Below the pieces are notes generated by a model. It ran no database searches. It was not told the DNA's origin and was given only the letters and a program-made list of their open reading frames with translations. This document shows positions 34,451 to 45,380 of a DNA stretch of 64,000 nt, piece after piece (the stretch's first letter is position 1; each line of letters begins with the position of its first letter). A program made the translations under genes and the position numbers. The stretch is from Amoebidium appalachense (lineage: Eukaryota > Ichthyosporea): the NCBI GenBank assembly GCA_963693365.1, contig CAVNZM010000013.1, positions 248,001 through 312,000 on the forward strand. The letters run 5' to 3'.

Positions 34451-35143
34451 TAATGCCGGCTAAAACCAACTAAATCCTCCTCCAATTCAAGCAACACATC
34501 ATCACTCACACCCAATCCCTGCCCACGAAGACTCACACCCTCGATACCTACGTGCAACATACCTACCTGTGGTGCCTGCACGGGTGGGGTGGGGTGTGTA
34601 TGTGGTGTGGGTGGTGGTGGAGTGTGTGTGTGTGATGTGTGGGTGGGTGGTGTGTGTGTGTTTGGTGTATGTGTGGGTGTGTGTGTGGGTGTAGGTGTGT
34701 CTGCAACCGTCGTATGTGGTTGTGGTGGTGTGTTTCTACGTGTCTGTGCCTTCCCCCCCTTCCCCCTTTACTCGTGTGTGTCCCCCCCCTTCCCGGAAAC
34801 AATGGCACAGAAACCCCCTCCGGTGTGGTGAGAACAAACACCGGGTTGGGACAAGAAACACTGAGACCATCCACTTGTGGCTGGGGAACCTCCCCCAACC
34901 ACAAAACATTCACACCATTCATACCTTTGGTAGAGTCACCCCACAAACATTCATGCCATACCACCTCGACGCTGTCTTGAGGACCCACGACGATGCCCGG
35001 CTCCCACACGTATCGGGGCGGTGAGGGGGCAAAGGGAAGCTTAACCTGGGGTGGGGGAGGGTAAAGGTTCTCTGCAACCTGGGGGGGACCGATACTGTCC
35101 CCCCCCCTCCCTCAGTGACCCCAGCTTCCCCCTCCCCCGGAAC
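34451..35143 (-). pseudogene. Gypsy gag-pol linker
   Basis: Downstream of gag on the minus strand, open pieces are present in more than one frame: WECLWGDSTKGMNG, PNPVFVLTTPEGVSVPL, and near the THX border SDDVLLELEEDLVGF. A TG-rich low-complexity stretch (34582-34745) separates them. It looks like coding sequence joining Gag to protease that has suffered frameshifts, but I cannot assign a domain. Confidence 0.5.
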
Positions 35144-36478
35144 TCAATAGCTCTTGTAACTACGGCAATATGCAGCAGAGTGCCCTTGCCGGCCACAAAA
35201 GTAACATGCACCAAAGAAGGGGCCAGGGGGGACTTCAAAACCTTGGCGCAGAGCATAACCGGGAGCCCGGTCGTGCTGGGGGGGCCCACCGTGTGCACCA
35301 CGGCCCCCCCTTCCCCCCTGCCCCCCTCGGCCTCTCTCACCACCATTTCCACCCCTCCCTCTACCCTGCCCACCACCACGAGCAAGATAAGGGGCAAACC
35401 TCTCGGTGAACTGCTGCTGTTGTCCTCCACGTCCACCTCGGCCACGACCGCCGTGTCCACCCCGGTCGCCGCCACGGCCACCCCGGAAGCCGAAGCCCCC
35501 TCGGCCCGAAAAGACGGCCTGGGAGAGCTCGGCAACCTGCTTGACCAACATGGTGAGTGCATCTGGCTGTTCACCCTCTTTTTTCTCTTTTTCCCCCTTC
35601 TGTCCACTCTCCTTCTTTTTCTTGTCTACTTCCATCACCTCCTTTTTATCCCTCTTATTGAACTTCACCTCGTGCATGGCAAGCAAGTGACGTTTAACAT
35701 GCAACACCACCTCATCTACATCATCATGCTCCCCAAACATGCGTGCAGTGTCTGTGTTTACAGAGAGAGCCTTACGAGCAAACTCGAATTTTTCCCTATC
35801 ACTCACGTCACCAGCTAACTCACAAAGGTCTTCAAAGACCCGATATTCCCTCTCAAAGAATGCACGAGCTTCTACGGGGGACATATCTAAAGTGGGAAAG
35901 GTATACTTCCATTCTCTGAGCTGGGCCCGGAAGGTACGGCGCCGGTCGGCCGTCAGGTATCGGCCGACGAGCCGGGCCGTATACTCGAGCTCGTTTTCCG
36001 GCCGTGTGAAGGCCTCGAGCTCCCCGTCCACGTCGTCGGTGTTGTTCTCCTCTTCGTCGTCGGGGATGAATCGTGCGGCCAGACGTTTCTGGCCGAGGGT
36101 CCGGGACACCATCTCGTCCCTCCCCTCGTCGTACTGCTGCTCGTATATACGAGCCGTCACCTGGGGGGCCTGCTCGGCCCGGTACGGGTGCTCCTCCATC
36201 AGGGTGCATAAGTCGGCCATTGTTTTGTGGTCGATGCACTGTTTGATCATTAAGCACGAGGCCGCCACAGTGGGGGCCTTCTTTGTGTCTAACACTAGTG
36301 TGGGTGTGTTAGCTAGAAGTGTCCTAAGCCACCTAGGTATTTCCGAGTCGTGTTTGAGTGTAAAACTGAAAGCTGTGGTCTGTCTAACGTCTAGTGTATG
36401 AACCTGTGGTACCTGTGTGTGCAGGGAGCTATCCTCCGCTGCCAATGCGTAGAACATGTCTACGTTAAACTTAGCCAT
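35144..36478 (-). CDS. Gypsy Gag
   Basis: An intact 444-residue ORF. The N-terminal ~280 residues form a helical capsid-like region (LTADRRRTFRAQLREWKY, FFEREYRVFEDLCELAGD). A charged Lys/Glu linker follows, then an RGG/Gly-rich stretch (about residues 320-400), and a single CCHC zinc knuckle CYFCGRQGHSAAYC near the C-terminus. It would assemble particles and package RNA. It lies directly inside the 5' LTR and is the only uninterrupted Gypsy gene here. Assignment rests on the knuckle, the length and the position between LTR and pol. Confidence 0.87.
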   Translation of the reverse strand: MAKFNVDMFYALAAEDSSLHTQVPQVHTLDVRQTTAFSFTLKHDSEIPRWLRTLLANTPTLVLDTKKAPTVAASCLMIKQCIDHKTMADLCTLMEEHPYRAEQAPQVTARIYEQQYDEGRDEMVSRTLGQKRLAARFIPDDEEENNTDDVDGELEAFTRPENELEYTARLVGRYLTADRRRTFRAQLREWKYTFPTLDMSPVEARAFFEREYRVFEDLCELAGDVSDREKFEFARKALSVNTDTARMFGEHDDVDEVVLHVKRHLLAMHEVKFNKRDKKEVMEVDKKKKESGQKGEKEKKEGEQPDALTMLVKQVAELSQAVFSGRGGFGFRGGRGGDRGGHGGRGRGGRGGQQQQFTERFAPYLARGGGQGRGRGGNGGERGRGGQGGRGGRGAHGGPPQHDRAPGYALRQGFEVPPGPFFGACYFCGRQGHSAAYCRSYKSY

Positions 36479-36771
36479 TGTGTGGTGTTCGGGTGGTTGT
36501 GTTTATGTTCTTTTTTTTTTTTTTTTTTTTTTTTTTCTGTGTGTTTGAGGTGTAGCAACAGCCCAGAAGGAACTGTCACCGCGTTACCCTAGCGCGAAAA
36601 ACCGCACTAACAGAAAGGTGTAGCTTGTCGTATCCTAATGTATATGTACTAGAGACGCGGCACTCTATTAAGTGTACACACACGAAAAGGAACGAACGTG
36701 TACAGAAAAACGGTAAAGTTTATTCAGACCAGGCTCCGACGGGCAAACTTAGATCCGTACGGAATCACACT
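36479..36771 (-). other. Gypsy 5' untranslated region
   Basis: Lies between the 5' LTR and the gag ATG and includes a run of about 27 T on the plus strand (36511-36536). No tRNA-complementary primer-binding site beginning TGG is obvious immediately after the LTR. Confidence 0.6.
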
Positions 36772-37337
36772 AAGTTCCCACTGAGGCCATCCAGGCCGTG
36801 CCCTACAAGATCATCATCACCTGGCCCCCTACGATGCCACATTCCGTACATTCCGATCTAACTTTATCGTGCGCCTGCACGAGCTAAGTCGATCGGCTCA
36901 CACTAATATATTTATCTAAGTCTCACCCCTCTCCCTTCCCCTAGTGGCACCGCAGAGTCTAATTCTACATTTCATACTATCTCCCTCCCCCCTCCCTCCC
37001 CCCTTTCCTCTGTCATCGAAATATATAAATACGTTTGGCAGCATACACTATCAAAACTTGCCAATATTTACAAAGGGCTTCTGCCCGAACAATCACATTC
37101 CTAAGTCCTCCTACGATCTATCCTACACACTAATTAGAATTCTATTGGTCGGCTGTCCCAGCTGACGTGGTCCTGCCCTGCGCCGGCAGAGGCAAGATGA
37201 TGCACGCAGCTGCACAGCGATCTTGAGGCCCCGGACTTGATCTTGATGATCTGTGGACCCGGGCCAACCCCCCCCCCCCCCCCCCGATCTCGATCGTAGA
37301 CTTAGGCTAATCTGCTGAGAAGGATTAGTATATGTCA
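36772..37337 (-). repeat. Gypsy 5' LTR
   Basis: Direct repeat of 20176-20776, with the same TGACATATACTAAT start on the minus strand. A TATATA-containing segment near 37019-37030 could serve as core promoter. Confidence 0.87.
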
Positions 37338-37373
37338 GGGCCCCCCCACTACAGCCCCTGGATTGTTGACGAC

Positions 37374-38138
37374 ATGGAGGCACTGGCGCTGATGCTGTAC
37401 GGCCATCACCTCGACCCCCAGTGGGTACCCGTAGGCTGCTACAAGCTACCGGAGGAGTACTTCAACTTTGCCCCGCTCTCCTGTGTGGCCAATGCCCCGG
37501 CGCAGGAGCCAGTTGCGGTGCCCGCACCCCCACCTCCGTCTGATAACATCGAGCCTGCAGCCAATGGCGTGATGGGCGGGCCAGAGGACTGTGAGGTCGA
37601 GGAGGGTGACGGTGCTGCCATGGGGGGGGGCAACCAGGTGGCGCGTGGTGCACCACAGCCGGACCCTGCACTGAGGGGCGACTACAAGTTCCTGGCGCAG
37701 AAGCAACATGTGGCCATCCCCTTCCTTCCGGTGCTTACCCCTCAGGAGCGCAAGCTATTCAGCACGCTGCTCCTGGGCACCTACAAGGCACATGCAAAGC
37801 CCAACGGCCAGCTGTTCGAGGCTTTGGCCCAAGACTTCAACAAGGCTGCCTCTGTGGCTGGGGGAATCTACATGAAGGATGCGGCCTACATCAAGAAGCA
37901 TTTCGACAAGTGGAAGACCTGGCAGACGGCACATGCACAGCGCTCCACACACGAGGGCCTGGCAGATCACCGCAAGCGTATGCGCGAGGAGAGGGCAGAC
38001 GCTGTGCCGGCAACCATACGGCCTGCCCCCCTGCCACCCCTCCCTGTTCCAGACGGTGTCGATGCAGGGGCGCAGCGTGAGCGGCCCTTGCCCATGCTAG
38101 TGGGCAAAAAGCATCGCAACATCAATGATTGGCCCTGA
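37374..38138 (+). CDS. Putative Myb/SANT-like DNA-binding protein, N-terminal ORF
   Basis: About 254 residues from ATG 37374. The open frame reaches back into the LTR boundary, so the true start may have been removed. An acidic, Pro-rich N-terminal half is followed by a conserved-looking helical block (LTPQERKLFSTLLLGTYKAH, then IYMKDAAYIKKHFDKWKTW, about residues 120-180). The Leu/Trp/Phe spacing resembles Myb/SANT-like domains of transposon-derived proteins. It ends KHRNINDWP. The next ORF overlaps it by 14 bases in another frame and looks like its continuation. Family assignment is tentative. Confidence 0.5.
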   Translation: MEALALMLYGHHLDPQWVPVGCYKLPEEYFNFAPLSCVANAPAQEPVAVPAPPPPSDNIEPAANGVMGGPEDCEVEEGDGAAMGGGNQVARGAPQPDPALRGDYKFLAQKQHVAIPFLPVLTPQERKLFSTLLLGTYKAHAKPNGQLFEALAQDFNKAASVAGGIYMKDAAYIKKHFDKWKTWQTAHAQRSTHEGLADHRKRMREERADAVPATIRPAPLPPLPVPDGVDAGAQRERPLPMLVGKKHRNINDWP

Positions 38139-38676
38139 GGGGCCCCTGCAGATGGATTTGCCGGTGCCCCCTCCTATGCAGCCACCCCAGAGAGCCCCCA
38201 AGACCTGCAAGACGTGTGGCCGCCAGGGCAAGGGCTGCCCCGGCTCCAATCGGGCCAAGAGCTGCCCACGTTGGGTTGCAGCCAATCAGGATGCCATGCC
38301 ACCAGCACCCGCGCTTGACATGCAGCAGGGCCATGTGCCGCACATGCCCCCTGCACCCCATCCAGGCCCGCACCACCCACATGGCTGGCCCCCACCGTGG
38401 GGCATCATGCCGCCTCAGCCCGGCCCTGCCTTCCCCATGCCTGGGCTACTGCCGCAGCACGGTCCCCATCCTTACTTGGGCCATGTGGGCCAGCCCTCGG
38501 CTGGTGGGCAGTTCCCACCCCCTTCTCGTGCATCTGCTGTGCTGGGCCTGGCGTTGCCACCTGCTGGAGAGACGCAGCTGCAATGGCACGATCGAAAGCA
38601 AAGTAATCGTGGCCGCAAGTCTGCAGGCAGCCAATCAGGATCTCAGAGTAGTCAGAGTAGCCAAACTAGTGTCTAA
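38125..38676 (+). CDS. Proline-rich ORF with a cysteine cluster
   Basis: 183 residues. An N-terminal cysteine motif KTCKTCGRQGKGCPG..AKSCP (C-x2-C-x5-C-x8-C) is followed by a His/Pro/Gly-rich region and a Ser/Gln-rich tail ending SSQTSV. It overlaps the preceding ORF, and the two may be one gene split by a one-base change near 38130. Cysteine clusters of this kind bind zinc; the role is unknown. Confidence 0.45.
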   Translation: MIGPEGPLQMDLPVPPPMQPPQRAPKTCKTCGRQGKGCPGSNRAKSCPRWVAANQDAMPPAPALDMQQGHVPHMPPAPHPGPHHPHGWPPPWGIMPPQPGPAFPMPGLLPQHGPHPYLGHVGQPSAGGQFPPPSRASAVLGLALPPAGETQLQWHDRKQSNRGRKSAGSQSGSQSSQSSQTSV

Positions 38677-39080
38677 TATTGGAATGTACACCAATGTAAC
38701 GGATCTCATATGTGTTGTAGCGCTTCAAGTTATACCTGTTCTTCGTACAGTCATGTTAGGGGGGGGGGGGGGGGGGGGCTAGCTTTCATTCCGAAGTTTA
38801 CTGTTAAGAATTAAAATTTAGAATCTGAGTAATAGTACAGAGCCTTTGCACTTTTCTCTGTTTGTTAGGAATTCTTTGTGATCGAGAGTATGGTGTGTTA
38901 GACTATTGGTGTTAATGTGTCCTGGAAGGTGTATAATGTCTGCTGGCCGTAGTCAGTATTTATTTTTAGGTATATAGTATATTTTTAAATGTTGGCCGCT
39001 GGCCAATAAATAGCAAATAATAAACACACGATAAAGTCAACAGCGTGCCAAAAAACTAATCCCCAGCGAGCGCACCCAGT
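38677..39080. other. AT-rich non-coding interval
   Basis: Includes a G-run (38760-38778) and AT-rich sequence with AATAAA near 39004 and 39017, which could end the preceding transcript. No gene recognised. Confidence 0.55.
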
Positions 39081-39104
39081 GATGTGTGTGTGTGTGTGTG
39101 TGTC

Positions 39105-39172
<68 letters not shown>

Positions 39173-39193
39173 CGCGCGTGCGTGCGTGTGTGC

Positions 39194-39224
<31 letters not shown>

Positions 39225-39290
39225 TGTGTGCGTGTGTGCGTGTGTGTGTGAGTGTGTGTGTATGTGTGTGTATGTGTGGTGTGGTGTGTG
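39081..39290. repeat. GT/GC microsatellite
   Basis: (GT)n with CG-rich interruptions, ending about 100 bp before the start of LINE copy B. Confidence 0.95.
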
Positions 39291-39506
39291 CGCGGCTTGT
39301 ACATATGTACGTGTTCATGTGCACCTGTGTCGGACCTACGAAGTACATGAAAGTAAATTTTGACAGCATCGATCTGCCGGTGTGTCGCACACATCGATTC
39401 AAATGTCGCTCTTTATTATCTGCTAATAAATAGTATCCTTCGCGCATCCACCCCTAAACCAGGCCATCCGTGGCCCTAAGGGCCGGGGAACACCCCCATC
39501 CATGTC

Positions 39507-40691
39507 ATGGCACATGCCTATAATCGTTTCAGAACCTCTTTCAAAGTTCCATCTACACCCATCACACATGTGCGACCATTAAAACGTCCAGCAGATACAC
39601 CTACCACAGATGCACAACCAGAAAAACATCGCCTTAGACTAAGCGCAACACCTATTTACAATACACTACCCATTCAGAATAACACCACACCACTCCGTAG
39701 AAACACAATAACAACCATGCCGAAACTTTCGGTTGATACAGTACTGGCAGAACTTGCCCTCGTTAAGAAACAGCTAAATGAGCTGTTACCACTCAAGAAC
39801 ATGATAGAAAAACTCCAAACAGAAAATACCCAACTCAAGCTCACCATTGATTCACTCACAGCCCAGCTAAACATTAGTGGATCGCAAAACCCCAAAACTC
39901 ATGAGCAAACATCTCGCGACGGAGACATTTCCACCCCAACACAAAACAACACAGGACCGGAAGCACAGCTCCCGGCAGAGTTCCTAGAATATGCGAACTC
40001 TCGTAAAACACCCGAGCTCCGCCAAATTGCCAAGGAAACATATGCCAGCATTCTTGCAGGCAACGAGTACCGCCGCAACTCCCCTCCCAAACCGCCGGCT
40101 AAGGGGAACACCCAAGCAAACGGTAACATCAACATCCCACCCAAATACGAGAGGGTGTATTTCAAAGTCAAGCACGGCAGACGCCCACACAGGGCCATGT
40201 GGCCCATCTTCAAGGCTCTCGGCTTCCGGTGCTCTCGCATCCTTTGTCTGTCCTTCATTGGATACGATGTGCTGGAAGTAGCAGTACGGGGCGACTATAA
40301 CCGTGCGTTCATCCGTGACGCGACAAAGGGGTGTGGAAGCTTCTTCACCCACCTCCCAAGCTACGACCCATGCGCGCCGGAAAACATTCAGAAAGCAGAC
40401 AAAGAACGTAAAGTGTCTGCTAAGAATGCGTGCGCCACACGTTGTCGTGTACGCATCAGCAAGGCAAAAGAGTTCCTCGCAAAGTTGGAAAACGATGCTA
40501 CGAGCGTGATAGACACGGACACGAAGGAACCAATGTTTTCTGGTGAGAAACTGCTCGAGCGCAAACGCCGATGCGAGATGGAAATCGAGCTCTTCTGCGA
40601 ACTGTTCGCGCTGGCGGAAGGTCGTGCATACGACCCCGTAAGCGACAAGTGGGAACCAACCCCACAGGTGTCGGACCAAACCGATGCCTAA
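39507..40691 (+). CDS. LINE ORF1 protein (copy B), intact
   Basis: 394 residues. The N-terminal ~70 residues are disordered and basic. A leucine-heptad coiled coil (about 75-125) is followed by a linker, and a globular domain from about 200 (RVYFKVKHGRRPHRAMWPIF, ILCLSFIGYDVLEVAVRGDY). A Lys/Glu-rich helical segment and a C-terminal FCELFALAEG region close it. The stop TAA overlaps the ORF2 start (ATGCCTAA, 40684-40691), an arrangement that suits termination-reinitiation. The coiled coil and position argue for a LINE RNP protein; the globular domain is not one I can name. A related domain appears at 63140-64000. Confidence 0.88.
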   Translation: MAHAYNRFRTSFKVPSTPITHVRPLKRPADTPTTDAQPEKHRLRLSATPIYNTLPIQNNTTPLRRNTITTMPKLSVDTVLAELALVKKQLNELLPLKNMIEKLQTENTQLKLTIDSLTAQLNISGSQNPKTHEQTSRDGDISTPTQNNTGPEAQLPAEFLEYANSRKTPELRQIAKETYASILAGNEYRRNSPPKPPAKGNTQANGNINIPPKYERVYFKVKHGRRPHRAMWPIFKALGFRCSRILCLSFIGYDVLEVAVRGDYNRAFIRDATKGCGSFFTHLPSYDPCAPENIQKADKERKVSAKNACATRCRVRISKAKEFLAKLENDATSVIDTDTKEPMFSGEKLLERKRRCEMEIELFCELFALAEGRAYDPVSDKWEPTPQVSDQTDA

Positions 40692-43600
40692 TTTATCCTT
40701 CTTCTTCTGGAATGCTCGGACACTGGGCCCCCAAAAGGGCCTCCCCCCCGGGACACTCGACGATAAAATCAGCTACATACAACAACAGACAAACAACCAC
40801 ACGTTTACAGTGATTTGCGAAACACAGTTTAAAAACCACCACAAATTCAACTCTACATTGGTCGACACATCCACACACCCCGGTTACGCGAAAAACCGAG
40901 GCATTATTGTACTTGCCGCACCACACGTGAGAGTGAAGTGCAAACCGGTAGCAAAAACGGAATTCTCGGTTTCTATAGAGTTTCTTTCTAATGTTTTTAC
41001 TTTTGTATATTACCCACCATCTATGTCGGTTGTCGAATTGACTCACGAGTTGTCACAGTTACCAATGTCCACTGTTATTTTAGGTGATTATAACACGCGA
41101 CTCCACCACACAGACACACTGCAAGTGAGTGTCGGGTACCCATCTAAGCCCCCGGAGCGTGCTATCCCTTTAGCAAGGTATGTCCAAAGTCACACTTTGC
41201 GGTTCCCTCAAATATCCCATGCCCACAACACCGACTGGGGAGTGGCCTTTTGGCCATCAACCATGTCAAAACTCTCTCTCCCTCCTAACCTCTCTAGGTC
41301 ATCTGACCACTCTCCTATCCTTTTCCTACCTAAGATCTCCCTTGATCTGCTCCCCCCTCCCCCTCCCACCTTTCGCCTCCGTCTATCCCAGCTTAAGTCA
41401 CAGTGGGGTAGAGTTGATGTATGTGTATGCTATGCTACGAAACACCCTATATATATGCGCCTATTAGAATCTGCACAAGCCAGGCCAGATTAACATCTCG
41501 TACTAGATACATGCACTAACTTTATTGTTGATGATTTGATAGATCTCGGTGATTATGCTGGCGGTGGTAGGAAGGAATATCCCGATGCTCTCTTGTTACC
41601 AAACACCACTCCCGCTAGACTAGGTGAACCCCTGTCTCAAAAGGAAAGCTTGCGCCGGCTTGCTAGTATGAATCGATTTGGCCCCCCTGCTCGTATTATT
41701 GGTGATACCACTGGAGACCCCCTCATAGACTCTGATAAGTATTTCTCGGAACTGTTTAAAGATAGGACCCCCGCTCAGAAACCTATTGTGTGGCCTGTAG
41801 ACCCATCTATCCCCATAGAATCGATCCTCCCCTTTTTCAGTCCCGATGCCATATGGTCTGTGATATCTAGTTATAGCTCTAGTAAGTCTTGTGGACCTGA
41901 TGGACTCCCTGCTGGGTTTCTTAAAATCCTTGTTCCCTCCTACCCACAAAAGGAAAGTGATCGTGCTATTAAACCTGATCTTACTATCATGTTAAGCTCT
42001 CTCTTTTCTTGGTGTGTTAAATGTGGACATGTCCCGTCATCTTGGTTAGATACCTTAGTGATCCCCATAGTTAAGAAGGACTCTGAGGGCCCCATATCAT
42101 CCTTTCGCCCCATTACACTAACCCAGGTTGTTCGTAGATTCTTTGAAGCTTGCTTACTTAGGTTATTTGCACATCACCCTAGGTTTCAATCTATTCTTCA
42201 CATACACCCATGCCAATCCGCTTTTCGTAAAAACAATTCATGTTATGTTCAAATAATGGCACTGCACGATTCTATGCAAGTTGGTGCACAATATGTTGGC
42301 TTTATTGATTGGAAAACTGCTTACGATTCTGTCTCCCCTGGTCTCCTATGGGAAAAGCTTGCTGCACGGGGTGTACCACACTGCATTGGTGTTCTGTTAG
42401 AAGCACTCTTGTCTCAAACCTATGGTAGAGCTGTGGTTAATGGGCATCTTTCATATGGTTTTGCTCGTACTAGAGGTCTCTTGCAGGGTTCATTGCTTAG
42501 CCCCTTTTTGTTTAACCTATTTATAGATGATTTGGCTGTCAAGATTTACGCCGAAAACGATGACCCTATTAATAACTTTCCGCCTGCACTTCTCTATGCT
42601 GATGATCTGTCCCTCCTTGCCCGTACCCCTAGACGCCTGCAAAGATTGTTCGATGTAGTGTCAGAGTGGTGCAAGGCAAACCTTATGATCCTTAACATAG
42701 ACAAATGTGGTGTTCTTGTACCTGATATAGCTAACAATTTACACACATTTACATTATCATCTAAACCTGTACCTATAGTTCCAGAATACAAATATCTTGG
42801 TGTTCCGGTTGATTCTGTTGGTGTTATGTTTCCCCATATGGTCGAAAAGAGGGTAGAGTTGGCTCGTAAGCGGTTAGCTTTCTTCTCGGCTAATATTTTT
42901 AAAGACACACCCCTCCATCCTTCTATTAGACTTACATTTATTCGCACTTTTGTCTTCCCGGCATGTGAATATGGTTTACCCCTTCTCGCCGCTTGGATCA
43001 AGAAAGAGAGAACTAGAGCGCTTAAACCCTTGGCAAATTTCCTTGAAGCAGAAGTTGCCTCCTTTCTATCTAACAACTGTTGTAAACCTGGGCCTGCAAC
43101 GCTCTCGATATATGGTCTGGTCCCAATAGCTGCTAGAGTATCCTATCTCGCGCTGAAATTCAATAAGCACATAAGCCGCTTAAAGAAGTATTTGCCCTCC
43201 CACCCTCTCTTCTCTATCCGACCTGTCCCCTCCTCACCTCTCCCCTCTTTCCTCCCCTCTCTCTCCCCTTCTCCCCTGGGCACAAATACAAATAAACCCC
43301 GCAATAGTGTGTGTGTGACTTTGGACTGCCACTTACTTATTAAACATGTACACAATCACAAGATAATCACGCAATATAACAAATGGAAAAAGATACCACA
43401 CGACACTAGACCCGATGAAAGCATACACCTTGAAAAACTAAGCCTTATGTCTCGTTTTATATATACTGACCGCCTCAACCATATTGCCAAATATGGCACT
43501 CGCAAGTGTATAACACCTAAATACATATTACCTTCCTGTAGAACTGGTCTTTCTCTAGCTGATGGTATTATTGATCAATTACCACGCTTTTACTGTACAC

Positions 43601-43878
43601 GTGCTATACAGTGGAGATCTAATAAGTATAAGGTGGCATCATTTGCATGCCCAAACAACACACACACACACCAGTTTAACCGGTCATGTATCGCCAAATG
43701 TAGTTTGATAGACCACATAATACCGCAACACACACACGTCACATTCACAACAGACACCCAGAAAGATAGCCTACCTGTAAATTACAACATCCTTGATTTT
43801 ATACTAAACACGCGTAACTACGACCTGTTTATTAGATGTATTGATTGGCTTGAGAAACACATCACTACAAAATTATAG
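40684..43878 (+). pseudogene. LINE ORF2 (copy B): APE endonuclease and reverse transcriptase with one stop
   Basis: The endonuclease is read from 40684 to a TAA at 41491-41493, where copy A has a TCA codon. The rest continues in the same frame to 43878 without the copy-A frameshift. The RT motifs are as in copy A (FIDWKTAYD, QGSLLSPF, YADDLS). In the endonuclease the box reads LGDYN rather than LGDFN. The C-terminal region ends DWLEKHITTKL. Full length would be about 1065 codons. Confidence 0.92.
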
Positions 43879-43898
43879 CGCACGCGCACACACACACA

Positions 43899-43957
<59 letters not shown>

Positions 43958-43989
43958 CCAGCTGATACCGAGTGTCCCGAGGGGAGCCC

Positions 43990-44022
<33 letters not shown>

Positions 44023-44214
44023 GGGGAACCCCAACTAATTGATTTCTCCTTGTAGTCTTTATGGTGTCTCGTAGAGAAAGTAAACCCTGATATATAGTCA
44101 CCACCCGACATCTATGTACGTGATCATGATATACCGCTGAGGGGATATTCCGAGCAAACCCCCCCCCCCCATACCTGAGACTGGTTCTCTTTGCCTCGAG
44201 TAAACAGCGTAAAC
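43879..44214 (+). other. LINE copy B 3' UTR
   Basis: (CA)n longer than in copy A, an internal A-run of about 28, and the same tail module ending CAGCGTAAAC. Confidence 0.85.
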
Positions 44215-45321
44215 CCCATGTGTATGTGTGCCAGTGCAGCAGGTGTGCCTTGTAACTGATAGCTTCGCATTTTACGTGTGTGTATATATAGTAGTACACA
44301 TAGACACTTGCTGATCATTCGGATCGACATTAATATTTAATCTGTCGGTCCTCGGTTTTTTGAGTGAATGATGATCAAGTGTAAGAGCATTCACTTGGCA
44401 AGTATTAATGTTGCAGAGGCTAGCTGCAGCTGCAAGCGTCGGATGCACACTGACAATTGTCTTTTCAGCGAGTCTAACCTGCAGGCTGCAGCTGCACACA
44501 TATAGGGTTGTTATCTTGCGGCACATGCACGGTGATCATTTCAGAGTAATAGAGTTCAGAGCAATGAAAATAATGAAAATAACTAAACTTTGTGACTACT
44601 TTAAAGTTGCTGAGATCATACGTGGTGCAAGCTGCACTATGAACACATGTACAGTGCTAGTAATTAATACATTTTTGTTGCCTTCTGCAGGGTTATCGTA
44701 GCTACGTCACGGCCTGCACTCAGGGGGGGGAGGGGGGGGGGGGGGAGAGGGGGATGATTCGAAGGGGGTATAAATAAGAACATGCACCTAAAGGTCTTTC
44801 CCGTGGATCCCTCCCCCCCCCCCCCCCCCCACCTCTCCCTCCCCCGGGGCCCCATACTATGATATCTAGGCCCAATATTATATGCCCCCTTCCCCCCCCC
44901 CCCCCCCCCCCCTCTCCGGATCCCCGGACCCCACTTCCCTACCCGGAGGCTCAAGAGCTCCCCCCCCCTTCCCCCCCCCCTTCCCCCCCCCCCCCCCCCC
45001 CCCCAAGGCTACGGGGGCCCTTCTTCATCGAGGGGGAGGGGGTGGGGGTGGGGGGGGTGGGGGGTGGGGGTGGGGGGAGGGAAGTGGAAGGCGGGGGTGG
45101 ATGCATGTCAGCCTAGGTGAATTCAATTGTTTAACTCCAGTGTGCAGGACTGGTCTGAAGGCTTAAGAAAACAACGAGGAAATGGGGTCCAGTGGAGGTG
45201 GTGGTGGTGTTCTGTGTGTGTGTGTACACGTGCACGTATGTGTGTGGTTTTTTTAAGGGGTGAGTGGTGGTGGTGGTGGTGGTGGTGGTCACCGTGGTGG
45301 TGGTGTGTGTGTCTGGTGTGT

Positions 45322-45369
<48 letters not shown>

Positions 45370-45380
45370 TAGAAAGAAAA
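44215..45380. other. Non-coding interval, unique then G/C-homopolymer rich
   Basis: 44215-44700 is unique sequence with no gene recognised; it contains CTGCAGCTGCA-type palindromic words. 44720-45370 is a succession of G- and C-runs and GGT/GT repeats, ending in a G-run of about 33 (45336-45368). Confidence 0.65.

Larger units (their letters stand above)
39394..44214 (+). mobile_element. LINE copy B, full-length non-LTR retrotransposon
   Basis: Second full-length copy, co-linear with copy A from TCGATTCAAATG to GTAAAC. ORF1 is intact; ORF2 carries one in-frame stop. The copies therefore have different inactivating changes. Confidence 0.92.
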
